A stretch of 64,000 nucleotides of DNA from Neoarius graeffei (GCF_027579695.1 NC_083587.1:33895732-33959731), one strand, 5' to 3'; counted from the stretch's first letter, positions 13,175-23,539 are shown. Numbers and translations: made by a program. The notes: generated from the letters alone by a model not told the origin.

Positions 13175-15920
13175 CAAAACTCATCACTGTGAGCAGAAAA
13201 GTCTCTGCATGCTCTAGTCCTGTTGCACAGAACAGGAACTTGCTCATGCTGGTTATATTTATGGAAAAAGCTGTCCAAACTTCAGCTGTAAGTTTTGGTA
13301 AGCCTGGTCCTAAAGTGGATAGTGCACGTATCAGCTAAATGAATGCGAAACGGTGTGTAAAAAGCATGTATCTAGCTGCTTTAAAAAAAAAAAAAGTACT
13401 GTAGTTGCCTGTCTAATCTCAACTAGTAAATCACTCATTACGTGCATGTTCTAAGGTTTATACACTTCCCCTTAGGATTCCACATCTGCCTCAGAGGTTC
13501 AGGATTTCTTTAAGAAGCACACGCTGCCATTAGTGGGACACAGAAAACAGAGCAATGATGAGAAGCGCTACTCCAAACGTCCACTGGTGGTTGTGTATTA
13601 TGGTGTTGACTTCAGTTTTGATTACAGAGTTGGTAAGTGGTGAATATTCTTTTTCTACAGAAATCACAGTATATGAAGCTTGCTCAAAGGAACATTCTGT
13701 AATTTTGACTTTACATTGTAGAAAGACTTCAAAACTATGGCGTTAGTTGGTAAACAAGTGTTCATGTCTTTCATATTAGTTTTCAAAGTAGTCCTGCCTG
13801 GTGTCCCAAATCGCTCACTCGTTCACTGCTCCCTATATATACAGGGTGTCCATAAAGTCTCTTTACAATTTAAAAAAATTATTACAAAGGCAGTTGTTGA
13901 GCTATTGTAACTAGATTTATTTTAATCAGTGTTTATTAAATTTTTTTTTCAACTGCAGTTAATAGACCTCTATATGGGCACCAGGGGCGATTTCTCAGAC
14001 AACAAGGGAAGCTGAGCTTCCCCTAAAATTCTCTCCCCAAACTGCGGCATCTACGACGTTGAATTCTCATTAAAACAATAACTTGCATAACATATGCCCA
14101 AGATTGTATTTACGTTCATAACTATCCTGTAACTTATTTGAGTGATGTCTGACGAACTTGCAGTTCGCTATGAGAATCACCTTTGCTGCCAGGCTGTAAC
14201 CAGCGTTGCCAGATACTGCTGACGTTTTCCAGCCAAAATATGTTCAAAAACCACCCAATCTGGCAACACTGGCTGTAACCTTTTATTTCAATGGGTTCTA
14301 TGGCTGGCAGCCGGGTATCTGTTGCAGTCTGAGACGGCTCTGAACAGCCAATTTCGGCTAGTTGTTATTGGTTAAAATCGTCACTTCCAGGGAAGCCGGG
14401 CTTCTCTGGGACTAAAGAAGACAGTGGGAGGGACAAGAAGCCGGGCTGATGAAGGATTATTGGAGGTAGTGTTTGAAAGACATGAGGAGGGCGGTACTTC
14501 GGCGAGGAACACGGAAGTATGATCAGTCAGTCCCTAGCGGATGTCGAGAGTGCAGTCGTGTGCCAAAGTGCTGTCTGACTTTTTCATATAAACGGTTCTT
14601 CTCATTGATGTCTCTGTACATTACTCTGTAAATAAATGTAAATATTACTCATTGTGGTCCATTAACTTTCATCCATTCTATCAGTTTGATCATTCGCGAA
14701 TTCACTCGTTTATTTCATTTGTAGTTCAATCTGGTTGTAGGCTAGCTTGAGCCTTATTGGGATCTGCAGTGCTAGCTGCTAACAGAAATTGGTGAAGTCT
14801 CTGGAAAGCACAACCAGCTGGTATGACAGGGTCACAGACCATTTTCTGGAAAAGGAGCAGAGGGCAGAATTTGTGTATAGTGTTCATATAATGTTCATGA
14901 ATCTGAAGTGTGTATATTGTTCAGTAATGTTAAGAGAATGGTGGGCTCTGTGTTATAGGTTATACCTGGGTATAATATTCAAGGTTCTGTGTGTTGCATA
15001 GCCTACCTGGTTATGAATTTCCAGACTGTGTTGCAGATGATGTTCAAGGATGTGTTGCACAGCTGGGTGGTGTTAAAGACTGTGTTGCATATCAGGGTAT
15101 GATGTTCAAGGCTCTTCGTTGAATAGCCAGTGATTTATTTTTATTTATTTATTTTTTTTTTGGATGTTTGATATTTTTGATTAAGGATATGAGGCACTAG
15201 CCTGGCAAGCCAGACTATAACATGAAATGTACAAGCAAAAATACTTTCTGCCACTAGGTGGGGTTGTCTAGTTCACTATGCTAATGGGGCACACTTTTCT
15301 ATGCTTTGATATCCAGCCTACAGGTTTTATGATGAATGCGTAAAATGGGCTTCCCCTGTTTTAAACACCAGCAGCCGCCACTGATGGGCACCATTAGTTG
15401 CACGAAGCACATCAAGACGGTACTCAAACCAGGATACACATTGTGCCTTTTGAGGAGTAGCCATTTTATAGGGGTCTGGTTTCCATCAACACAGTATTTG
15501 AAACACAAAATTGTAATGTGAAAACTTTAATCAACACTAAAATAAAATCTAGTTACAATATCTCAACTACCTTTGTAAATTATTATTTTTTTTTTAAATT
15601 GTAGAGAGACTTTATGGACACCCTGGATATGGAATTTCGCTATATAGTGAGCTCATTGGTAAAATGAACACGCTTTCGGACACTAGTCCGTCATGCTGGT
15701 ATTTACATTACTGTCGCGCAATTAAAATGTGCCCCATTGGCTGGCTGGTGGGTTTTCAAAATAAATAATACACGTGTGTGTTTTTGTGAAATATTATACT
15801 GATCATATTTCCCATGTCATCAGTATAAAGTTCCTGCAGCTTTGTGTCAAAGCTGAATACAACTTTGCTGCTGGCTTTTATTAAATCAAATTTGAAACGT
15901 TTTTAAATTTGTTGTTGTGT

Positions 15921-15954
<34 letters not shown>

Positions 15955-16232
15955 CATGACTGCAGTGCATGATGGGATATATTGCTTGGTTAGTGGCCAT
16001 CGGTTGTTGCTACTTTTTGTGATGCATTGTGGGGTACTTTGAGTGCAATATATAGGGTGTAATCCTCACTATTGTTTTGGACAGCACTACAAAATGGCAT
16101 CCTCACTATATAGTGAGTAGGGAGCAATTTCAGACAGGAATGGTTTACCCTGACATTTTGGATTGGATCTCGGTGCTACCTTTCTGTTTCCAGTTGAGTA
16201 CGTCGTGTACATTCTGGCTGCTGCTTCTCATC

Positions 16233-16267
<35 letters not shown>

Positions 16268-19200
16268 GGGGGGGGGTTTGTGTAGTTTAGTTGTTTGTCC
16301 GCCAGTTGTGGTGTAGCTCCAGACCCAGTTTTGGGCGTCGGTTTGCTGTGGGTGATGCCTGCGCTCCTAGCTATGGACTGCAGTGAACTCGTTGCTCATT
16401 TTAACATGGTTGTGCCCAGCGCTCGAAACTAACGGTGTCCCGATGTCCCGGGGACCATAAAAAATGTCATCGGGACACAAAATTATCATATCTGGGACAA
16501 TTCCGGGACAATGGAAAAAAAATAGATCTAGAAAAAAAGTTCTACATTAAAGGTGCAGTACAAGATTTTGGAATAACGGTTCCCGCAAGCCATATTTTGA
16601 AAAGAAACACTCCCACCCCCCGCGTCTCCACCCCTCCTCCCCCTTATAAAGCCTGAGAAATTCCGGCTTTATAATGGGCGTCTATTGCGTTACACACCAG
16701 TGGAGCTCGTTAAGTTAGAGTGTAAAGAGCTTGGAAAAATAGCTCAAACTTTCTCATTTAAACTGTTTTCAGCCCCAATTTTCACTCCACACACACAATT
16801 TTCTCAAAACTAGTAGCCACACTTGTCCTGATTCACACAATGTGTCTACCTGAGCGATAGGATTTACTGTTTTTGAATGAGAAGCCTTAAAGTAACGAGA
16901 GCGCAGCCGCGCAGCCCCATAGACTCCCATTATAAACGTGGCAGAAAAGTCACTCGTTTTTAACTCGCTCTAGTGACCTCATTTTTTACACTACAGACAA
17001 AAAAAATTACATCCGTGTGTTCAGGAGAGCCTTGTGGCGCTCACTGTGAAAGAATTTTGTGAATATCTCCTTCCGTTTTCGTGTAAATCCCCGTTGTTTG
17101 GAAGGAGCGCACTGAGAGAATCCTGCGCTCTGTGTGACACTCTGCTCGCTCTCACACACACACACAGAAGGGCCGGGCTAGTCGCGGGCTTCAGTCTGAT
17201 TGACGTGTCAGTATCCAATCATTTTGAGGTGGTACCTCGATATGATTGGATGGCGTTTTTCCTTTATTTTACACTGTAGACTGGATTAAAATATTTCGTT
17301 TTTTGGGTCAAACCTTCTATTGTACTGCTTGCAACATGGGTGTGCATTTCATCCATTGATGGTATGGCTGATGGCTTTCAAAACATCTCTGAATGGGGCA
17401 ACAGGTATATTACATAAAAATGGATAACGGTAATGGTGAAAATGATAAGTTGGCCTTATATATGCCAACAGGTATTCAAGGTATAAGTAGATGAAACAAA
17501 CATAAAAGGGGTCTTATTTTCAGCTAAAGTGTACTGCAGATGTAGTGAGTTGAAACATTTTCTGAATGAGCTAGTTGGCCCCTTTTAAATAAACGGGTAT
17601 CTATTCATACAGTGAGATCGCCAAAGTTTAATAAACTGAAAATGCAATAACTAATTTTGAAGTAGATGATGTATAGGACATGTGTCACTTGTGTTTTGTG
17701 ACTTATTGTAAAAATGATATAGAGGGTTCAAAATCGTATAGTTACAAATATAATAAACTTCATATGATAATATTAACCACTGGTTATTTCAGAGAGGAAA
17801 AAAATGGGGACACTATTGCTTCCATTCGGGACAATACAACACAGAATTCGGGACCACTGGGGGACACAAAGAAAAAAAGTTAATTTCAAGCCCTGGTTGT
17901 GCCGCAGTCCTTTAGTGCTTGGTGTGGTGGCTGTGCAGGTGGTTTGGGACATGCCGGCACTCTGTGTGGTGGTGCGTCTGTGCTCACTTTGTGGATTCAT
18001 GGCGTGGTGTTCTGAGCGATGGCAGTGTGGGACTTATTTTTGGTGGGACCATGGCTGCTACACCAAAGGAATGACATCCTGACCTCTATTTGGTGGATCC
18101 CCCCACCCCACCCCCGGCTATAATTGTAAAGCAACCATAGGTTTTAAGGGCGCTATGTAATTTGAACTTATTTTTGCACACTACAGGCATTCATGAGGTA
18201 GTCACCTGGCATGCTTTTTAATTAACAGGTGTGCCTTTGTCAGGTTAATTAGTGGAATTTCTTGCTGCTTTAATGTGATCAAATAATTACTGTAAATAGC
18301 CCCGTGACAACTGGAGTAATCCACATTGTCAAGAACTGCTCAACTAGAGCTACAGCAGTCCATTACTGTGGCATGAAGTCTTTTAATACAAATAAAACTG
18401 AATCAGAAGATGTTCAAACGTTTGACTGGTTCTGTAGTCTCTGTGCAGGCCAGTCCTAGTGTTCAGGCGTTTGCCCAAACGCATCTTATTGAGTCACTGG
18501 CAGCTTTGGCATCTGATCACTTGTGTACAAAATCCCATTGAATGGGCTGACTTGCTACAAAAATAGTACTTGTGTTCTGTTGAAACAGTGATTAAAGTGC
18601 AAAAATGGGCTGTCGCACTTTCAGCACAGCACTGTTAAATTCTCAATTTGACTTGGGTGTATATTAATGCACATGTTCTGAGATCACGTTCATATGGTCA
18701 CAATACACTTGGAAAATGTGTTCTGTTAGCAATGTCAGTGTTGCATTTTATACTGTAATAGTTGCCTATGGCTTGCATCATAAATTGCACCTTATATTCT
18801 GCTCTGAGGGGGGAGGAAAAAAAAAACAAATGTTTATCTGTAACTTGCACAAAATAATTTCTCTCCTCTTAAATGTGCCACTCGTGTTCATTAGCCAAGA
18901 TTTGGAAATCATTTCCAGCCCGTTTTAATGGGCTTTGATTTTTACACACAGCCACACAGTACTGGAGGAGCAGAGTGCTGGAGGTGGCCAAGGACTTCCC
19001 AGAGTACACGTTCGCCATCGCAGACGAGGAAGATTATGCTGCTGAGCTGAAGAGCCTCGGGCTCAGTGAGAGTGGCGAGGAGGTGAATGTTGCCATACTT
19101 GCTGAAGGAGGGAAGAAATATGCAATGGAGCCGGAGGAGTTTGACTCTGACGTGCTTCAGGAATTCGTTCTGGCCTTTAAAAAAGGTGAGGAGTTGCTGG

Positions 19201-22200
19201 ATTTACTACTCGGTGTGCTTCTACAATGCGCTCACTATTTTAGTACAAACTGTTAGATATTTTTGATGTCCACACTGAGTAATGTGTTTTAGATTTCCAT
19301 ACAGGTTTTGAGCACAAAATAGAATGTTATAGAATCTCAGTAAAAGGAGTATATTGTATTAGTGCAAAAATCAGAAGCTGTGATTTTATAATAAAAACAG
19401 GAAGAAGGTATGACGGTCAAAGGCTCCAGAAGAACTGTGGCTAGTTGTGCAAGATGCTCAGTAAAACCTACTGGCTAATTTGGTTATAAAACCATACTTT
19501 AAAAAAAAGCAGTTGTAACACCAAATATCGACTTTCATTTTGTACTGCTTTAGTTCAATGTATAAACACTATTTTTGAAGGCATCTTTACACTAGAGCAT
19601 TTTTGTGATGACAGTACTGTATTAATGCTAGTGCACAGTATTGCGAACCCCCACGCTTTCCATTTAGAAGACACTTTGGCCATAGCCAGGTTTGCTTCAT
19701 GGAAATCTGAATTTGTTAATGGAAGCTATCGAGGCTTATTAACACTGCTGTATAGGTGACCATTCAGTTTTTCCTCCATCTCATAACTGATGCAAATCAT
19801 TGTCAATATTCTGTTAACGGTCAGCCTAGAAATGTAGAGCAAGAAGTGGTGCCTTCATTAAGACTCCAGTCACTCCATTGACTTTGAATACCGTATTTTC
19901 TGGACTATAAGCCGCTACTTTTTTCCTAGGTTTTGAACCATGCGGCTTATACAAAGGTGCGGCTATTCTGTGGATTTTTCTTCCACCGCTAGGGGCGCTC
20001 TAACCGGAAGTAGAATCAAAAATAAGATGGACGAAAAATCAATGCAAAGAAGAATTAGCAGATCTTTAGCAGAGAGAACGTGCACGACAAATTACTAACT
20101 GGTAATTATTTTCAAATCCAGCGAAGATGATTAAAGTGACTTGTGGTTTCAAACACAGGAGAAATGAAGGTAAATACCGGTTATTTTCTCTTGGTTCTGT
20201 TTTAATCAGCAAAGTTGCTGCCGTGTTAAAAGGCACTGTTCGGAAAGAATCTGTTCAGGTACATGTACATTTACAGTACAATCGTTCTGTACATGCAGTA
20301 AATATCTAATTTTTCAACATGGATATCTGCGGCTTATAGCCCGGTGCGGCTTGTATATCTCCTTTTTTAAATTTAAAAAAAAAAAAAATAGTGGATGCGG
20401 CTTATATACAGGTGCGCTCTATAGTCCAGAAAATACGGTATTGCAGTTCAGTCTTTTTTTTTTTTTTTTAAATAATATTCAGACCGCAAAACACTAAAAC
20501 GAAAGCAATGTCACTTCATGACGTCTCAATCTTTTTAAAAGACAAAAATGGTCACTTGTGTCTTAAGAGGTAGTATTCACTTTCTAACAGAGTACCTAAG
20601 GCATTGGGATTGTAAGAAATGCCAAACTGGGTTTTAAAAAGCCAGCTACTTCAGGAATTCCAAGTCATCTGCTGTGATCTCAAGATCGTTATAGCAACCA
20701 CAAATATGGCTGCGCCTGCTTTGGATACCGAATTGAGTTTAAGATCAATTATGCAGTTTGTCAATTTATGCATCTAGGGTTAGCGGGATGGAATTGGGAA
20801 TTGGTGAATCATGATTCGTTAAATTTTAATAGGTTTTTGAATCACAGCTTGAAATGGATCGATAGGTTGGGGAGCGAGATTGTCGCACCTCTAATGCTAA
20901 GTGTAGAACACCAGTCAGCCACTGAGGCTCTTCAGTTTTGTCTGGCTTTGACTAGTCCTCCAAAATGAATGGGCTTTTTGACTTGCAACAGAATGAGTAG
21001 TGAACTTAAGTTTTGATGCAGTTTTAAGCTGTGTTAAATGGTTTACATCCCATCAGTATTGCAACTATGGGAGCCCATAGAGACCAAATTACTTCCCATT
21101 TGTTCCCAAGTGAGGTCCTGCCAAGAAAAAGGCAATAAACTTGAATTGAGTGGTAGCTTAACTACATCCAACATAAGCTTTTTTCACTTCAAAAATGAGT
21201 AAAACAATCTACATGTAACACTAAACTAAAGGACATGAGCAGAGAATAGTTTGTCAATGAAACCCACTCATGGTAGCTGCAGGGTCTTAAGTCTTAAAGG
21301 AACAGTCCACCGTACTTCCATAATGAAATATGCTCTTATCTGAATTGAGACGAGCTGCTCCGTATCTATCCGAGCTTTGCGCGACCTCCCAGTCAGTCAG
21401 ACGCAGTCAGATGCGCTGTCACTCCTGTTAGCAATGTAGCTAGGCTCAGCATGGCCAACAGTGGGGGTTTTTTTTTTTTTTTTTTTTGGGGGGCTGTAGT
21501 TAGATGCGACCAAACTCCTCCGTGTTTTTCGTGTTTACATAGGTTTATATGACCAGTGATATGAAACAAGTTCAGTTACACAAATTGAAACGTAGCGATT
21601 TTCTATGCTATGGAAAGTCCGCACTGACAGGCGTACTAACACCTTCTGCGCGCTTCGGCAGCGCATTGATATCTGAGCTCCGTATTAATGCGCTGCCGAA
21701 GCGCGCAGAAGGTGTTAGTACGCCTGTCATTATAGTGCGGACTTTCCATAGCATAGAAAATCGCCACGTTTCAATTTGTGTAACTGAACTTGTTTCATGT
21801 CACTGGTCATATAAACCTATGTAAACAGGAAAAACGTGGAAGAGTTTGGTCGCATCTAACTACAGCCCCAAAAAATGCCATTGGCCATACTGAGCCTAGC
21901 TACATTGCTAACAGGAGTGACAGCGCGTCTGACTGACTGGGAGGTCACGCAAAGCTCGGAGAGGTACGGAGCAGCTCGTCTCAATTCAGAGCATATTTCA
22001 TTATAGAAATACGGTGGACTGTTCCTTTTAAAGTCTTAAATTTAATATTCCAAAATTAAGGCCTTAAAGTCTTAAATTGCTTTGCCCAAGTCTTAATTTT
22101 TTAAACAAAAGTCTTAAATTTACTCATACTATTCTACAATGTGAAAATGTGGGTTTTGCGTAACATCAGTGAATTTCTTGGAGTATGCGCAAAGAAAGGA

Positions 22201-23539
22201 ACAATACTGATACATTTTTGTGCCGGCGCAATCGTTGGAGTCTGTGGTGGAGAGGAGACTCCGTGAATCGCAGCATGGGGAAGTGTCGTTTTAATCAGCA
22301 GTGGCTTTCAGATGAAAGATATCGTGATTGGGTGAGGGAGGTTCCTGGAAGTGATGAAGCAAGATGCTGTGTTTGTCAAAAGACCTTAAAGTTGTCCATT
22401 ACAGGTCATTTCGCTTTGGAGTCTCACATGAAGAGCTCAAAGCACATTGTATCTGCCCTCCACTGCCACCAGCCCATCGCTCAGTTCTGCACGGTTCAAT
22501 CTCCGAATGTACCTGGAGTTGGCACTAGCACCACTGTTGAACGTCAACAGCATCAGCCAAGCCAGACATCATCGGCAAGGCTAGCAACAACACAAGGGCC
22601 GAGCAGTGGCATGATGGGTGTCGGTGGAACCCCGACACTTCGGGCAGAGGTGCTCTGGATTTTAAAAACAATTACGGAACACCACTCGTACAGCTCGAAT
22701 GAGGGCATAAGCGAACTCTAAGGCTATGTTCCCAGGCTCGGAAGTCGCTACAACATTCTCCTGTGGAAAAAACAAAACGTCTTACATAAAACTCTGTCTT
22801 GAATGTGAAGATTTGACAAGCAATGCACATAATGACTTTTTTAATTGTAAAAGTATTTTTACTTAACATTTGTCATTATTGGGAATTTGATCTGGTGTTC
22901 TACGACTGCATAATGGGTGCAATGTAGGTCTTAATTCTCATTTAAGTGGTCTTAAAGTCTTAAATTTATGGTGGTCAAACCTGGGGAAACCCTGCCACTA
23001 AATTTGGTGTCAAGTTTTACTTTCTCTAGAACTATCTGTATGTAGGTAGACTGCTAATACATGTAACTGGGTTATAAACCTTTCACTTATCTATTAGTGA
23101 TTGTGTGTGTGTTACTCTAACAGGCAAACTGAAGCCCATCATCAAGTCCCAGCCCATTCCCAAGAGCAACAAGGGACCTGTGAAGGTGGTTGTTGGGAAA
23201 ACCTTTGATGAAATCGTCCTGGACGAGAAGAAGGATGTCCTGATTGAGTTCTATGCACCGTGGTGCGGTCACTGCAAAAAACTGGAGCCTGAATACCTCG
23301 CTCTTGCAAAGAAGTACAAGAACGACAAGAATGTAGTGATCGCCAAAATGGATGCCACAGCCAATGACGTGCCTCATGATGCTTACAAAGTGGAAGGATT
23401 TCCAACAATATACTTTGCCCCCAGCAACAAGAAGCAGAATCCCTTTCAATTTTCAGGTGGTGAAAGAAACCTGGAGAGTTTAAGCAAATTCTTAGAAGAA
23501 CATGCAACAAAACTATCACAGGAGAAAGACGAACTCTAA
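3554..23539 (+). CDS. pdia4: pdia4 (ERp72) protein disulfide isomerase A4, C-terminal 487 residues over seven exons
   Basis: PDIA4 forms, reduces and isomerises disulfides in the ER lumen. The exons are 3554-3692, 3780-3985, 11014-11172, 12010-12161, 13476-13632, 18952-19185 and 23124-23539. They join in frame (1463 nt, entered in phase 1). Order: a domain with active site CGHC (3781-3792), non-catalytic b and b' domains ([16 protein letters not shown] onward, then [16 protein letters not shown]), and a' domain with a second CGHC (23264-23275). The chain ends in KDEL, the ER-retrieval signal. Residue order and spacing follow vertebrate PDIA4 closely (for example [20 protein letters not shown]). 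PDIA4 also has an N-terminal signal peptide, an acidic stretch and an a0 CGHC domain. These (~160 residues) are not in the window and are expected upstream, so the gene is truncated by the window, not broken. Introns are loaded with transposons. The next gene downstream in the same orientation is ezh2. Confidence 0.95.
3780..3985 (+). CDS. pdia4: pdia4 exon: CGHC active site of the a domain
   Basis: Starts with the g completing Trp, then [18 protein letters not shown], the cis-Pro motif GYPTLKIF, and GPREKH. The acceptor is acag at 3776-3779. The donor is gt at 3986. The preceding intron is only 87 bp. Confidence 0.95.
4050..4111. repeat. Perfect 21-bp hairpin
   Basis: The 21 bases at 4050-4070 (attccattcagctagcatga plus t) are exactly complementary to 4091-4111, separated by a 20-base loop. 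This may be a tiny foldback element. No target-site duplication was identified. Confidence 0.8.
4272..4459 (-). mobile_element. tRNA-derived SINE (tggctcaggtgg family), inverted
   Basis: Reverse copy of the SINE at 48586-48767. Read on the minus strand it opens with gggggcgtcgtggctcaggt (A-box region) and contains the B-box-like stretch ggttcgattcc of a tRNA promoter in decayed form, then tcatttcctgtctacaccgt and an A/T-rich tail. The near-duplication ggtttttcg (4263-4271) and ggtttctcg (4460-4468) flanks it. The homologous site in the other copy of the host element is empty. Confidence 0.85.
4579..6585. mobile_element. hAT non-autonomous element, copy 1
   Basis: The left end is cagcactcgaaactaac and the right end is the complement of cagggctcgaaattaac, the CAG...CTG termini typical of hAT. 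The 8-bp flanks are G runs (4571-4578 and 6586-6593). A second copy at 16417-17895 has the same ends and body. No transposase is seen. It carries a younger hAT at 5345-6151. Confidence 0.85.
5345..6151. mobile_element. hAT element (gtgttgggcacgttactt type) nested in another hAT
   Basis: Starts cagtgatgggaataacggcg and ends acgtgcccaacactg. It has a perfect 8-bp duplication ataagtgc at 5337-5344 and 6152-6159. The interior is rich in gttactttttgaaagtaa-type motifs. The sister copy of the host hAT at 16417-17895 has an uninterrupted site here, proving a later insertion. Confidence 0.92.
8573..9420 (-). pseudogene. Tc1-like transposase pseudogene
   Basis: Fragments in different minus frames give the Tc1 signature in order: a helix-turn-helix remnant ([13 protein letters not shown]), [20 protein letters not shown] (first catalytic Asp region), [21 protein letters not shown], and [14 protein letters not shown] (third acidic region of the DDE triad). 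Frame changes between these blocks show it is dead. Tc1 transposases are about 340 residues. The 5' part is interrupted by the palindromic insertion. Confidence 0.9.
9429..9684. mobile_element. Palindromic hAT-type MITE inside the Tc1 element
   Basis: Ends are caggggtgatagcgttc and its complement. The arms of about 120 bp meet at aagggaatggaattccctt near 9548-9566. The flanking direct repeat gatcacg (9422-9428 and 9685-9691) is near the 8 bp expected for hAT. The right tip is locally duplicated (gatcacccctg). Confidence 0.8.
10280..10960. repeat. Repeat-like block with internal inverted repeats
   Basis: The segment gtgaaataccgtgac (about 10334) is repeated inverted as gtcatggtatttcac (about 10377). 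Ttaccagct at about 10301 pairs with agctggtaa at about 10409. A related fragment gaggtccgtaacgggggtcc follows near 10847. It looks like a decayed foldback DNA element, but I could not fix its ends. Confidence 0.4.
11014..11172 (+). CDS. pdia4: pdia4 exon: start of the b domain
   Basis: Encodes [16 protein letters not shown] through [17 protein letters not shown]. The acceptor is cag at 11011-11013 and the donor gtaagt at 11173. The joins complete GGT (Gly) upstream and TGC (Cys) downstream. Confidence 0.95.
11778..11818. repeat. C28-A13 homopolymer junction
   Basis: A run of 28 C followed by 13 A within a pdia4 intron. Length is probably unreliable. Confidence 0.95.
12010..12161 (+). CDS. 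pdia4: pdia4 exon: b domain
   Basis: Encodes [31 protein letters not shown] and [13 protein letters not shown]. The acceptor is tctag at 12005-12009 and the donor gtaagt at 12162. It ends in phase 0. Confidence 0.95.
12240..12610 (-). mobile_element. Fish SINE of the ggtggtgtagtggttag family, inverted (full length)
   Basis: Minus-strand copy of a family with full-length members at 28415, 46343 and 55119. On its own strand the tRNA-like head contains tggtgtagtggttagc (A box) and gggttcgagccccg (B box). A long body follows (gagtttgcatgttctccccg) and the tail gctgggataggctccagctt ... gataacgagatgag. A 9-bp duplication caaggaagt lies at 12231-12239 and 12611-12619. Confidence 0.93.
12640..12905. 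repeat. Degraded interspersed repeat (tccagtttattaggaacact type)
   Basis: Contains ccagtttattaggaacactt, a widely repeated fish motif as I recall it, followed by decayed sequence including ggggtgtctcagtgactgac. No frame or clean ends. I think it is a DNA-transposon remnant. Confidence 0.45.
13093..13171. repeat. (TG)n(TA)n microsatellite
   Basis: A short TG run passes into about 60 bp of TA in a pdia4 intron. Confidence 0.97.
13476..13632 (+). CDS. pdia4: pdia4 exon: b to b' domains
   Basis: Encodes [20 protein letters not shown], then [20 protein letters not shown] and [11 protein letters not shown]. The acceptor is cttag at 13471-13475 and the donor gtaagt at 13633. Confidence 0.95.
13982..15383. 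mobile_element. hAT element nested in the mariner element
   Basis: Left end caggggcgatttctcag, right end (inverted) cagtggcggctgctggtg. A perfect 8-bp duplication atgggcac at 13974-13981 and 15384-15391. No complete transposase frame. Confidence 0.9.
14201..14271. mobile_element. 71-bp hAT micro-element
   Basis: Starts cagcgttgccagatactgct and ends caatctggcaacactg. The termini are complementary (gttgccagat/atctggcaac). A perfect 8-bp duplication gctgtaac at 14193-14200 and 14272-14279. It is the same family as 50250-50340. Confidence 0.93.
16417..17895. mobile_element. hAT non-autonomous element, copy 2
   Basis: Left end cagcgctcgaaactaacggt, right end (inverted) cagggcttgaaattaac. A perfect 8-bp duplication gttgtgcc at 16409-16416 and 17896-17903. 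The right part is nearly identical to the copy at 4579-6585 but lacks its nested hAT. The left-central part (about 16550-17400, including a gagcgcactgagagaatcct stretch) differs from that copy. Confidence 0.93.
18175..18445. repeat. Tc1-type non-autonomous remnant
   Basis: Contains gaggtagtcacctggcatgc, ttaattaacaggtgtgcctt and a terminal gttcaaacgtttgactggtt. I associate these motifs with an old fish Tc1-like element. No transposase, and the left end is not fixed. Confidence 0.5.
18952..19185 (+). CDS. pdia4: pdia4 exon: b' domain
   Basis: Encodes [20 protein letters not shown], then [19 protein letters not shown] and [18 protein letters not shown]. The acceptor is acacag (ending 18951) and the donor gtgagg at 19186. 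The join completes GGC (Gly). Confidence 0.95.
19891..20438. mobile_element. TA-flanked MITE (ccgtattttctggactataa)
   Basis: Inverted termini ccgtattttctggactataa and ctatagtccagaaaatacgg, with TA at 19889-19890 and 20439-20440. The interior contains several gcggcttat motifs. It is a widespread fish element type, and there is no transposase. Confidence 0.85.
20439..21279. other. pdia4 intron without recognised feature
   Basis: A T-tract lies near 20454-20470. The rest shows no exon-like frame, no tandem array and no clear element ends. Confidence 0.4.
21298..22027. mobile_element. TTAA-flanked foldback element, family 1 copy 1
   Basis: Ends aggaacagtccaccgtactt and the complement. TTAA at 21294-21297 and 22028-22031. 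The arms, roughly 350 bp each, meet near gatatctgagctccgtatta. Copies 2 and 3 are at 37633-38336 and 60500-61209. The TTAA target fits piggyBac or Kolobok. The frames inside are palindrome artefacts. Confidence 0.92.
22275..22721 (+). pseudogene. hAT transposase N-terminus with BED-type zinc finger (148 aa fragment)
   Basis: Starts [20 protein letters not shown], the usual start of this hAT family. The finger reads [10 protein letters not shown] ... HMKSSKH, giving Cx2C and Hx5H zinc ligands. After a low-complexity linker the frame ends at [21 protein letters not shown], far short of the 600 or so residues of a hAT transposase. No RNase-H catalytic core or hAT dimerisation region follows. It looks like an internally deleted, non-autonomous derivative. 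A truncated DNA-binding protein cannot be excluded but nothing supports it. The longer frame upstream (from 22185) lacks family similarity. Confidence 0.75.
23124..23539 (+). CDS. pdia4: pdia4 terminal exon: a' domain and KDEL
   Basis: Encodes [20 protein letters not shown], the a' domain with [17 protein letters not shown] (catalytic cysteines at 23264-23275), cis-Pro loop GFPTIYFAP, and the tail [13 protein letters not shown]. The acceptor is cag at 23121-23123. The whole a' domain sits in one exon, whereas the a domain is split at the active-site Trp. Confidence 0.97.

Larger units (their letters stand above)
13842..15625. mobile_element. Mariner-type non-autonomous element
   Basis: Inverted termini cagggtgtccataaagtctc (left) and the complementary gagactttatggacaccctg (right). 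TA precedes the left end, while the right flank reads ga, probably mutated. No transposase. A hAT element is inserted at 13982-15383. Confidence 0.82.
13797..16138. mobile_element. Outer TIR element, copy 1 (gtgtccnaaatc...cactatatagt family)
   Basis: The left end cctggtgtcccaaatcgctc pairs with the right end (inverted) cctgtctgaaattgctccct. Inside both, the motif ctatatagtgag recurs. A second copy is at 49271-50755. It has no coding capacity, and I could not read a clean target duplication. A mariner-type element is inserted at 13842-15625. Confidence 0.65.
21280..22994 (+). mobile_element. hAT remnant with BED zinc-finger fragment, split by a TTAA element
   Basis: Left tip cagggtcttaagtcttaa, right tip (inverted) cagggtttccccaggtttga. 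Sub-terminal taaagtcttaaattt occurs at both ends. It encloses the frame at 22275-22721, and its left end is interrupted by 21298-22027. The 8-bp flanks do not match, so the ends are provisional. Confidence 0.6.

Noticed and set aside
13029..13338. Open frames with Ile-Tyr repeats
   Set aside because: Translation of a (TA)n microsatellite, not a protein. The same applies at 51309-51557 and 52584-52838.
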